NCBI RefSeq assembly: GCF_000633515.1
Contig: NZ_AYMP01000048.1
Location: 1 to 32,756 of the forward strand
Reading direction: 5' to 3'
DNA: 32,756 nucleotides
Origin: Morganella morganii H1r
Lineage (GTDB): Bacteria; Pseudomonadota; Gammaproteobacteria; Enterobacterales; Enterobacteriaceae
A program made the translations under genes and the position numbers. Shown here piece by piece: positions 26,419 through 32,756 of the stretch. The notes beneath the pieces are model-generated. The model ran no database searches. It was not told the DNA's origin and saw only the letters and a list, made by a program, of their open reading frames with translations. Position 1 is the stretch's first letter, and the number at the start of each line of letters is the position of its first letter.

Positions 26419-27291
26419 TTAGTTATTTTTTCCTGGGAAAAAACCGTCAATATTATCTAGTATGTCGGAATTACGAAGATGTAATTGATAAAGAGAATCA
26501 CTCATATGTGCATCTTTCGAGCAATCGACATTCCAACGTTGTAGCCAGTATTGAGCTAGTGAAGCCCTCACCTGAACTTTTTTTATCCCACTAATCATCT
26601 CGAAGTCATCCTCAATAGTTTTCTTATTAGCTATTTTTCCATCCATTGGGTGAGCTTCTAATTCAAGAGTAATAAATGTATTCCATTTCTTGTCTTGCTT
26701 TTGTGATGCTTCATCAGGTGCTTGACCGTTTTCTGTCTCAATGTCACCTATTCGATTGAGCGCTAAATCAATAAACTTTTCTTTTTCAAAATCATAACAT
26801 CTTGTATATGTCTTAATACCGCTATCAAACATCGAATGAGGAGCAATCTCTTTCACTGAATGTCCATTTTTAAGAGATTGATAATTAATAATAATAGCTC
26901 GTTTATTAAGGATTGATCTTGAGATAGCTGCTAATACGTTAATCTTCGGGTGTTGTAAGCGTGGAATTGCTTCTATTCCGACATTTTCATATCCCATAGC
27001 CATAGCTTCTTGTTTATTTCTTAGCCGAGACAATGCTGTTTCAACAGGAACATCGTACTCTGGACTAAATGTATCAAGATTTATTTCATATCTTTTTACG
27101 CTATGGTTAAGGTGAAGGTTTTTTTCTGCCATATCTCTATATTTACGGATATCTCTAGTAGCAGCGGCTTCTTGAATACTAAATTTTTCTGTTAATTCAG
27201 TACGTGATAACCAACCCTTGAACATCAAAAGCCACTCTATATACCAGAGTCGGTCTATAACATTCTGATTTCTTATGGATTTTTTTTCCAT
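26419..27291 (-). CDS. WYL-domain transcriptional regulator (BrxR/CapW-like)
   Basis: 290 residues. An N-terminal winged helix (about 10-70; RLWYIEWLLMFKGWLSRTEL, then ATRDIRKYR) is followed by a WYL domain (about 132-187; INYQSLKNG, EIAPHSMFDSGIKTYTRCYD, DLALNRIGDIE) and a C-terminal WCX-like region (205-290). Length and domain order match BrxR/CapW repressors, which bind DNA as dimers, repress defence operons and themselves, and may sense nucleic-acid ligands through WYL. It is transcribed away from three micro-genes; the 107-bp gap holds candidate operators. Whether it also controls the RT or Hachiman cannot be told from sequence. Confidence 0.85.
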   Translation of the reverse strand: MEKKSIRNQNVIDRLWYIEWLLMFKGWLSRTELTEKFSIQEAAATRDIRKYRDMAEKNLHLNHSVKRYEINLDTFSPEYDVPVETALSRLRNKQEAMAMGYENVGIEAIPRLQHPKINVLAAISRSILNKRAIIINYQSLKNGHSVKEIAPHSMFDSGIKTYTRCYDFEKEKFIDLALNRIGDIETENGQAPDEASQKQDKKWNTFITLELEAHPMDGKIANKKTIEDDFEMISGIKKVQVRASLAQYWLQRWNVDCSKDAHMSDSLYQLHLRNSDILDNIDGFFPGKNN

Positions 27292-27326
27292 TTTAAATGC
27301 CCTATTTTTAATGTTGGTTAATGCTT

Positions 27327-27373
27327 GATCTGATACTCAAGATCTGTAATCATGAGTACTAGTTTAGCATAAT
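27327..27373. promoter_or_regulatory. Candidate WYL operators and micro-gene promoter
   Basis: A 6-bp inverted repeat TACTCA (27334-27339) / TGAGTA (27353-27358) is interleaved with two direct GATCTG copies (27327-27332 and 27341-27346). It overlaps a plus-strand promoter candidate with TGTAAT (27345-27350), a 17-nt spacer and CATAAT (27368-27373). A weak -35 covered by symmetric sites fits repression by the neighbouring WYL protein. Confidence 0.45.
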
Positions 27374-27398
27374 AAAACAACAAAGGAGAATAAGATCT

Positions 27399-27569
27399 AT
27401 GGCAACAAATAAACCTTATGGTGATAACCGAAGGATTGGTGCAGTCAAGGATCGCTCGCAGTTCCAAACACCTTCAGGGCTATGGGCGAAAAGGGATTCA
27501 AAAACAGGGCAAATAATGGATGTAAAACAGGACGGCACGCCATTTAAAGGGGTAACAAAAGAAAAGTAG
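27399..27569 (+). CDS. Micro-gene 1: 56-residue basic protein of unknown function
   Basis: Reads MATNKPYGDNRRIGAVKDRS and ends FKGVTKEK; AAAGGAG lies 9-10 nt before the ATG. It is highly charged and Gly/Lys-rich, with no membrane segment or cysteine. I recall similar short proteins (KPYGDN, GAVKDRSQ, FKGV-KEK) in enterobacterial islands without assigned function. First of three same-strand micro-genes divergent from the WYL regulator. An 11-bp hairpin starts 2 nt after its stop. Confidence 0.75.
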   Translation: MATNKPYGDNRRIGAVKDRSQFQTPSGLWAKRDSKTGQIMDVKQDGTPFKGVTKEK

Positions 27570-27734
27570 TCAGATGGGTTTAGTTAAAACCCATCTGTAC
27601 AAATCAGGAAGTGAGTGGCACTTAAGGTCAGAGTTAAGTGCTTATAGAAAGCAAGCCACAAGATTTGCTGGTAATAACAGTACAACTTTCTGTTAAAAAA
27701 TCAACATTCTTGTGGCAAAAATGGAAGATCAGCC
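27570..27734 (+). other. Structured intergenic RNA candidate between micro-genes 1 and 2
   Basis: Four perfect pairings fill this 165-nt gap. Stem A: CAGATGGGTTT (27571-27581) with AAACCCATCTG (27587-27597). Stem B: GCACTTAA (27618-27625) with TTAAGTGC (27634-27641). Stem C: GCCACAAGA (27655-27663) with TCTTGTGGC (27708-27716). Inside C, stem D: TAACAG (27675-27680) with CTGTTA (27690-27695). Stem A lacks a T run. GGAAGA lies just after stem C, before micro-gene 2. It could be a regulatory leader, a processed small RNA or a protein-binding site. Confidence 0.5.
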
Positions 27735-27875
27735 ATGAATAAAGCTAGTACAGATGAACAAGAGTATATCTTTAGACCTTACATTACAGTTAAGGGTAAA
27801 AGAATTACTCGCCCAAATGGTGGGATGTTTAAGATCCCGGTTAAAGATAAAAAATCTGAAATTGTAGAGGGATAG
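27735..27875 (+). CDS. Micro-gene 2: 46-residue protein of unknown function
   Basis: Reads MNKASTDEQEYIFRPYITVK, then GKRITRPNGGMFKIPVKDKK and a short acidic tail. GGAAGA lies 8 nt before the ATG. The FRPYITVKGK and GGMFKIPV segments look like two short beta hairpins. No family recognised. It ends 3 nt before micro-gene 3, so the two are probably translated from one mRNA. Confidence 0.7.
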   Translation: MNKASTDEQEYIFRPYITVKGKRITRPNGGMFKIPVKDKKSEIVEG

Positions 27876-27878
27876 ACT

Positions 27879-28052
27879 ATGTCAGATAAAATATCAACAA
27901 GCTGTCCACGTTGCTATAAAGCAGCGTATGGAACTATGGGAATTGAGTTTTATTTTGGATTTCGTATGCTCAGAGGACAAAAAAAGCCTCAGTCACATTG
28001 TCGAGCTTGTCGGATTGAGGAACTGAGGTTGTCTCGACAAATGGCTGCTTAA
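27879..28052 (+). CDS. Micro-gene 3: 57-residue zinc-ribbon-like protein
   Basis: Two CxxC pairs, CPRC at residues 9-12 and CRAC at 41-44, bracket a YGTMGIEFYFGFRM segment, the layout of a small zinc ribbon. The rest is basic, ending in a helical RIEELRLSRQMAA. Zinc binding is inferred. It starts 3 nt after micro-gene 2, and GTAGAGGGA precedes it. A terminator follows, closing the micro-gene unit. Confidence 0.75.
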   Translation: MSDKISTSCPRCYKAAYGTMGIEFYFGFRMLRGQKKPQSHCRACRIEELRLSRQMAA

Positions 28053-28063
28053 AATTAAATATC

Positions 28064-28100
28064 AATGGTGAATTTGAACAATTCCTAATTCACCATTTTT
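28064..28100 (+). terminator. Intrinsic terminator of the micro-gene unit
   Basis: AATGGTGAATT (28064-28074) pairs with AATTCACCATT (28087-28097), followed by TTTTTG. It lies 11 nt after micro-gene 3 and before the convergent hamB end. Confidence 0.85.
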
Positions 28101-28177
28101 GATTATTTCTACAGTTAGTTTAAATTATGTTATAGTCTTAGATATAACTAAAATCATATAAGCTACCCCATAAACAA

Positions 28178-30769
28178 TTATAATTTAACACCATTAACAA
28201 TAGAGTAAATTTCTAATTTTACCAATGCAGGTAAATCATCAAGTAAACTACTATTCTCAACAATCCATTGTATGCAAGATAACTCATCAAAATTGTCTTT
28301 TGTTATATATTCAGATATCATAACAGCCGATGTTCTTGAAAAACCTAAACTAATTAGAGATATTTGTGTCTTTATGCTTACTCCAAGCTCTAAAAAGACA
28401 CCTACTTCATCAATATACTCAATAAGGTCTGCCCGCCCTTCAGTAACATAAAAATTTTTTAATAAATCATTGTAACAAGAAAGTAGTTTAGGTGCTTGGT
28501 ACCTAGCAACTCGTTCTACATCTTCCATAACATTTCTAATAACGGATGGTTCCTTATATTCTTTTTTTTTCTTTTTAAGGTAAGTTATTCTTTCAGAAAT
28601 CAATCTTGCAAGTGGATATCCTCTCATCCAATTAATAACTAAAAGGGCAAGTACAAACGCGCCTTTAGAGTTATACCCTAATTCGATACTCATCGTATCA
28701 GATATTCGTGTAAATGCTGCAATGTATGAGGATAGCGCATTATCACTTGATGGATCAGCTAAGAGTAAATTTTCTAAGTTATTTTTATCGCAGTCGTTAA
28801 ACCTGTTCCATAAATTTTGCATTAGTATTGGGCTGATACCTGGATTGCGGGATACAACCTCAAGGGGAAAGCTCAAAGCATTCAATACTTCAGTAATTTT
28901 ATCATTCAATACATCTATATTGTCTAAGTTATATTTTTCAATATAAGGGTTGTATACTAATCCATCGTGAAGGTAATGAGAGATACATAAATAACTAAAT
29001 AATCCCTGCAATTTAGGATTAAATCGTGTCATTCCATAGTGATTGGGTGAATCAATATACTCAAAAATAGAGTCGATTTCGTCATGTAATGAATCAGTTG
29101 CACGAATTATCTTAATATTTTTTTTACTAATTGGAGGTGTGCCATTCCATATTTTTTCATTATTAGTGTCGATACAAATTACATTTCCTTGAAACTCCTT
29201 TCCCCAACGCCCAGCTCGACCCGCCAAGTTCCAAAAATCATCTTCAGCCATAGGTTTTCCACTACCTTTTTTAGGCCCACGGATAAAAATATTTTTACAG
29301 GCTAGATTTACACCTTCTACCAGTGTAGAAGTACAGACCAAATACTTTATTTTACCTTTACTAAATAATCGCTCCACTTCAGTTTTGATTATCAATGGCA
29401 TATTGCCGTAATGGAACGCAACTCCATTTTTTAAAGTGAAATTAAGAGCAAACCTTTCATGAATAACTTTATTACTTAGCTCAATTAAATTTAAAACATC
29501 CTCATCCTTAGAAGATTCATTTAAACCATCTGCAATTTGCTTAGCTATTTTTTCTGCATCAGCAGCACCATTCACATAAACAACATTCCCAGATGTATGT
29601 TTTCCTAAAGCCAATGCAATAAAGGATAATCTTTTACTGTCTGAGGATGGTGTGTTTTCTAAATCAAAATCACCAATAAATTCTTGTTTCCCCCTAAAGA
29701 AAAAATACATTTTCCATTTTTTAGGAGTATTAGGCCTTTGTTCTACCCAAATTAGATTCTGATTAACTGTTACATAGCTACTTTTTATTACACTGGTTTT
29801 TCCTTTATAAGGCGCATCTGATAATAATAGTTCCGGATTAGATGTAAAGGGACTAGCAAAAATCACTTTAATCTGTCTATTTCTTGCACAGGTCATTTCC
29901 AAGACATATTGCAAAAATATACCACGAAGTGAATCGCCTATTTTATGTGCTTCATCTATTATTAATAGGTCAACTATCAAACTTTCATTTAGAGAGTTAT
30001 TAAATATATTCAACCTTTCTTGGGTGAATATAAAAATATTTGTCTTTGTACTGTTATAAGAGGTTTTAAGAGGCAATGTCTGTATATTTATAACTCCAGT
30101 TCTGTATGGATCAAGTCGTGTTACAATTGATTCAAATACCTCACTTATCAGCGCTCTAGTTGGTACTAAATAAACGATCAAACTTCTATCTTTTTTAGAA
30201 ATATAGTCTTCTACCCAAGATTCTAAGATAAAAGTTTTACCAACTGATGTTGGCGCAGAAATACTAACCCACTCATACTGTTGTGCGCTCTCCCAAAACT
30301 CAGATTGAAATTTATTTGCATAAATAGATTTATCATTTCCAATTTCTATCGTATGCTCAATTTTTCTTTTTGTAATTTCTAGCTGGCCAGCAATAGGTAG
30401 CCTCTTCTCAAAATCCTTACTCAGAAATCCTTTTGTTATAGCAAGCTCTACAGCAGTATTATTTGCTAATGTATCTAAAATTAATGCTGAGCTATCTTTC
30501 CTTTGCTCGCTATTTGAGTTAATCAAACAATATTGCGATATTCTCAAGGCTGCATCTTGACAAAGTTCATCATTTGATTGAGATAAAATACTACCGCAAG
30601 TAAGTAAATAGCCTATATCCAAACTTGAAGTGCTTTTATCATAAAATGCTTTGACCGACGGAAATTGATTAACTACAGATTCAATAGTTAGTGCTTTTAG
30701 TTTATTGATAAAACCTTGATTATTAGCTAACCAGTAGGGGAGTTCTTTCATACTCATATTATTCACCAT
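28178..30769 (-). CDS. hamB: Hachiman defence helicase HamB (SF2, Ski2-like)
   Basis: Up to 863 residues. Walker A APTSVGKT at 172-179 (Lys178), DEAH at 272-275, motif III-like ASPF near 305, motif V TSTLVEGVNLA at 480-490 and motif VI NLAGRAGRWG from 515. This is the SF2 Ski2-like signature, followed by a long helical C-terminus. With the upstream DUF1837 gene it forms a Hachiman pair, in which HamB helicase activity releases HamA nuclease on sensing damaged or phage DNA. The longest start (30769) overlaps hamA by 11 nt; the ATG at 30757 has a better Shine-Dalgarno (GGTGA, 5 nt) and may be the true start. AT-rich; no frameshift. Confidence 0.9.
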   Translation of the reverse strand: MVNNMSMKELPYWLANNQGFINKLKALTIESVVNQFPSVKAFYDKSTSSLDIGYLLTCGSILSQSNDELCQDAALRISQYCLINSNSEQRKDSSALILDTLANNTAVELAITKGFLSKDFEKRLPIAGQLEITKRKIEHTIEIGNDKSIYANKFQSEFWESAQQYEWVSISAPTSVGKTFILESWVEDYISKKDRSLIVYLVPTRALISEVFESIVTRLDPYRTGVINIQTLPLKTSYNSTKTNIFIFTQERLNIFNNSLNESLIVDLLIIDEAHKIGDSLRGIFLQYVLEMTCARNRQIKVIFASPFTSNPELLLSDAPYKGKTSVIKSSYVTVNQNLIWVEQRPNTPKKWKMYFFFRGKQEFIGDFDLENTPSSDSKRLSFIALALGKHTSGNVVYVNGAADAEKIAKQIADGLNESSKDEDVLNLIELSNKVIHERFALNFTLKNGVAFHYGNMPLIIKTEVERLFSKGKIKYLVCTSTLVEGVNLACKNIFIRGPKKGSGKPMAEDDFWNLAGRAGRWGKEFQGNVICIDTNNEKIWNGTPPISKKNIKIIRATDSLHDEIDSIFEYIDSPNHYGMTRFNPKLQGLFSYLCISHYLHDGLVYNPYIEKYNLDNIDVLNDKITEVLNALSFPLEVVSRNPGISPILMQNLWNRFNDCDKNNLENLLLADPSSDNALSSYIAAFTRISDTMSIELGYNSKGAFVLALLVINWMRGYPLARLISERITYLKKKKKEYKEPSVIRNVMEDVERVARYQAPKLLSCYNDLLKNFYVTEGRADLIEYIDEVGVFLELGVSIKTQISLISLGFSRTSAVMISEYITKDNFDELSCIQWIVENSSLLDDLPALVKLEIYSIVNGVKL

Positions 30770-31703
30770 TCAGAGAGGCAATCAATGCCTTTCTAAAACT
30801 ATCAACTGAAGGGAATGGAATTAAAAATACATGCAATGATATTCCATGAATATTTTCTTCAACTATCCTTTTTTTTATACTATCTCTCCATGTATCAATC
30901 TTGTCGCTAAAAGACTCAACTAATCCATTAATAGTCAATTTATTTGGCTCAGTTGGATAATCATCAATATCAAAACCTACTAGACAAATACCACGATACT
31001 CTAGCTTATTAAAATCAGGTTCATCAGGGTCTAAAAATTTTTTTAATGCAATTTCTAGATCAGGATTATCAATATTCATAAAATCACTGAGTAACTGAAT
31101 ATCTCTCTCCTCTGCACTTCCATTTCCAAAAGAACTAGTAATCAACGGGGATATACTTTTCATACATTTATATATTGCTTGTGTTAAATCAGAATATAGT
31201 TTTGATTCCCCCCAATATAAGCATAGTTTTTGGCTTTGCAGATCAACACCTAAATGTACTCCATCAGCACCATGATAATGCATTTCAGTATTGGTTTTAA
31301 GGTTCATCTTACAAATAATCTGAGGAAGTTTTAAGAATTTTTCCGCGAATAAAAAAAGGATTAACTCCCCTCCTTCACCACTATTCGAAATACTGGTAAA
31401 CAACCCCATTGCCTGCATAAATAACTTGGTAATTTTAAGAGTTGAACCTGTTTCTTGTTGATATTTTATAGCCTCGTTTATCTTTTTACGTGGAATAGCA
31501 TAGTCAATAACTTTTCCCACAAGATATTGAATAAGGGCACTGACTTTTGGACGTCCATTTCCATCCAAATTTATACAATGAAAATGGCAAGTTGCAGAAG
31601 TTCCCTCAATCAGGTAATCAGATTTAATTTCTTGAAAATAACTATAAATCGTATCACCGTCATCCCTTACCAGCTTTTCCAGCGCAGTTTGTAAAGCATC
31701 CAT
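30759..31703 (-). CDS. hamA: Hachiman effector nuclease HamA (DUF1837)
   Basis: 314 residues. It shows the DUF1837 pattern with PD-(D/E)xK-type nuclease residues: GEGGE (109-113), HGADGVHLG with Asp147, and WGESK with Glu166 and Lys168. In described Hachiman systems HamA is held inactive by HamB and then degrades DNA, causing abortive infection. All candidate catalytic residues are present, so the protein should be active. AGGA lies 7 nt before the ATG at 31703. The end overlaps or abuts hamB, the standard hamA-hamB order. Confidence 0.88.
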   Translation of the reverse strand: MDALQTALEKLVRDDGDTIYSYFQEIKSDYLIEGTSATCHFHCINLDGNGRPKVSALIQYLVGKVIDYAIPRKKINEAIKYQQETGSTLKITKLFMQAMGLFTSISNSGEGGELILFLFAEKFLKLPQIICKMNLKTNTEMHYHGADGVHLGVDLQSQKLCLYWGESKLYSDLTQAIYKCMKSISPLITSSFGNGSAEERDIQLLSDFMNIDNPDLEIALKKFLDPDEPDFNKLEYRGICLVGFDIDDYPTEPNKLTINGLVESFSDKIDTWRDSIKKRIVEENIHGISLHVFLIPFPSVDSFRKALIASLNGE

Positions 31704-32016
31704 AACGTATCCTAAGCAGCAGTCTTAATCTTTTCTTAAAAGATAACTCTTATTGCTTTTTTATGAAATAGGCAGACCTCTGGTTTTGAGCTCATATACC
31801 AAGGCGCTTTTCTCTCTTGAGGTTGCAATAATTTTCGTCATATGAAGTTACAGGTGAACAATATCCATGTGAATAGCATGGGTAATGTTCACTGTAATAC
31901 CTGAAAGATATCGCCTAATTTGCTATAGTAGTCTAGCTTTGGGATTGCCAGATATAATTTTGCTTTATCATTTTCAGGAAGCTTTCTGCTACACTATTAA
32001 TTTCCGACATCTGTGC
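31704..32016. other. Gene-free region upstream of hamA with palindromes
   Basis: 313 bp between hamA and the broken gene. Near hamA it has a 7-bp perfect inverted repeat ATCTTTT/AAAAGAT (31728-31744), a possible operator in the hamA leader. Further up lies the long palindrome at 31848-31897. I could not fix a hamA promoter. Confidence 0.5.
31848..31897. repeat. Long imperfect palindrome (50 nt)
   Basis: The left arm 31848-31869 (starts TTACAGGTGAACA) pairs with the right arm 31877-31897 (ends TGTTCACTGTAA), with one bulged base and two mismatches, around a TGAATAG loop. No T run follows on either side, so it is not an ordinary terminator. Confidence 0.6.
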
Positions 32017-32612
32017 TTAAGTCAAAGTATTTTGAAGAACGCCAGTGCTTCCAAACAACACATAATCATCCATGATCCTCTCCAGCCCCCAGTTCTCCAT
32101 TTGCCTGCCAATTAGCCATTCCACCAGCTGTTCTTCAGTTTTCATCTTCAGAGCATTCAGCCAAGCGTCTAACGGAAAACCCAGCATTAAATCATACCAG
32201 CACAGCCACATCAGTTTGGGACGCAGCTCAGGGTTATTGAACTGGTTAAACAGGCTAATCAGTTTGTTGACAAACGAACGTTGTCCAAGCCGCATGCATT
32301 CACTGAGTAAAATGCCCTCCAGCATCGGGTGGTAACGCAGTAGGCGGTTATCGACCTCTAGGCTCACATCCATATCAGATTGTACCGATAATGCCTCAGG
32401 GAACGTTTTACCGTGTATTAAGATAGGCATACAGGAACGACAGCGGGGGTGCTGCCGTTATCAGGAAAGCGTATATCAGCCACCATAAGCTGGTGGCTAT
32501 TCTTGATGAGGGGGTGGCACATTCCCTGATAAACCGCGAGTTTAGTAAAGCCATCCAACCAATGTTGGTAATGGCGTAGTAATACCTCATGGCGGGCATG
32601 ATACTTTTTCAT
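32017..32612 (-). pseudogene. Frameshifted gene of unknown function
   Basis: Two consecutive frames look like one protein. The first, from the ATG at 32612 with GGAAA upstream, runs MKKYHARHEVLLRHYQHWLD to ...VVPVCLS and stops at 32418. The second opens at 32430 with no Shine-Dalgarno and continues ILIHGKTFPEALSV to ...GVLQNTLT. One extra base near 32420 would join them as ...PVCL-ILIHGKTF. The likeliest reading is a single-base deletion. I do not recognise the family; a placement after an AlpA-like gene is typical of P4-like cargo. Confidence 0.6.
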
Positions 32613-32674
32613 AGTTGAATTTCCGATGTGATTTAGATGTTGCGGTTTGTACGGGAAGGGTAGTGATATGATGA

Positions 32675-32749
32675 CTAAGCTCTGGATTTGGCAATGCGCT
32701 CCTGCAACCAGTGTTCAATCTCACTCTTCAACCAGCGTGTAGTGGTCAA
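32675..32749 (-). pseudogene. 3' remnant of an AlpA-family regulator
   Basis: The minus strand encodes TTRWLKSEIEHWLQERIAKS followed by RA and a stop. This matches the C-terminal helix of AlpA-type excisionase/activator proteins (W-x-x-x-E-I-x-x-W-x-x-x-R). An in-frame TAG at 32752-32750 cuts it off from any upstream part, so only about 24 codons remain before the window edge. Confidence 0.6.
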
Positions 32750-32756
32750 CTAAAAT

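Noticed and set aside
32418-32430. Programmed frameshift site in the last broken gene
   Set aside because: No slippery heptamer or downstream pseudoknot was seen at the junction. A one-base deletion explains it more simply.
23207-32756. CRISPR array
   Set aside because: No series of equal-length repeats with regular spacers is present. The repeats found are isolated palindromes.
23207-32756. Second copy of the selC 3' end (right attachment site)
   Set aside because: Scanned by eye for GTTCGACTCC and GATCTTCCGCCA; neither occurs after 23206.

Overview
The window is an enterobacterial chromosome segment, most likely from the Morganellaceae and plausibly Morganella morganii. The protein sequences are close to E. 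coli orthologues and the order resembles the E. coli aroK-mrcA-pckA and yhiN-pitA-uspBA-rsmJ-prlC segments. The core part has balanced base composition, unlike AT-rich Proteus or Providencia. The species call is an inference; no search was run.

Positions 1-22870 are housekeeping core. The 5' part of aroK (minus strand) is followed upstream by a hofMNO-hofQ competence/pilus-type operon that lacks hofP. Divergent from it is mrcA (PBP1A). Then come nudE (minus), igaA, hslR, hslO, pckA, yhhW (minus), yhiN (minus), pitA, uspB (minus), uspA, gdhA, and a prlC-rsmJ operon (minus) with a good-looking sigma-32 promoter. Most gene ends carry clear intrinsic terminators.

At 23112-23206 lies selC, the selenocysteine tRNA. 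It is followed at once by a P4-type tyrosine integrase, and everything from there to the window end is an AT-rich genomic island. No second copy of the selC 3' end was seen, so the island probably runs past the window.

The island is a defence island. In order it holds: the integrase; a stand-alone 504-residue reverse transcriptase of the Abi/'unknown group' (DRT-like) type with about 250 bp of unexplained non-coding DNA upstream; a WYL-domain regulator of the BrxR/CapW type; three divergent micro-genes (56, 46 and 57 residues, the last a double CxxC protein) separated by a strikingly structured 165-nt gap; a complete two-gene Hachiman system (hamA-hamB); a long imperfect palindrome; and decayed cargo, namely a frameshifted gene and the 3' remnant of an AlpA-like regulator.

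The likely logic is that the WYL repressor controls itself and the micro-gene transcript through operators in the divergent region, while Hachiman and the RT act as independent anti-phage modules. The parts least explained by known families are the RT with its upstream region and the micro-gene/structured-RNA unit.
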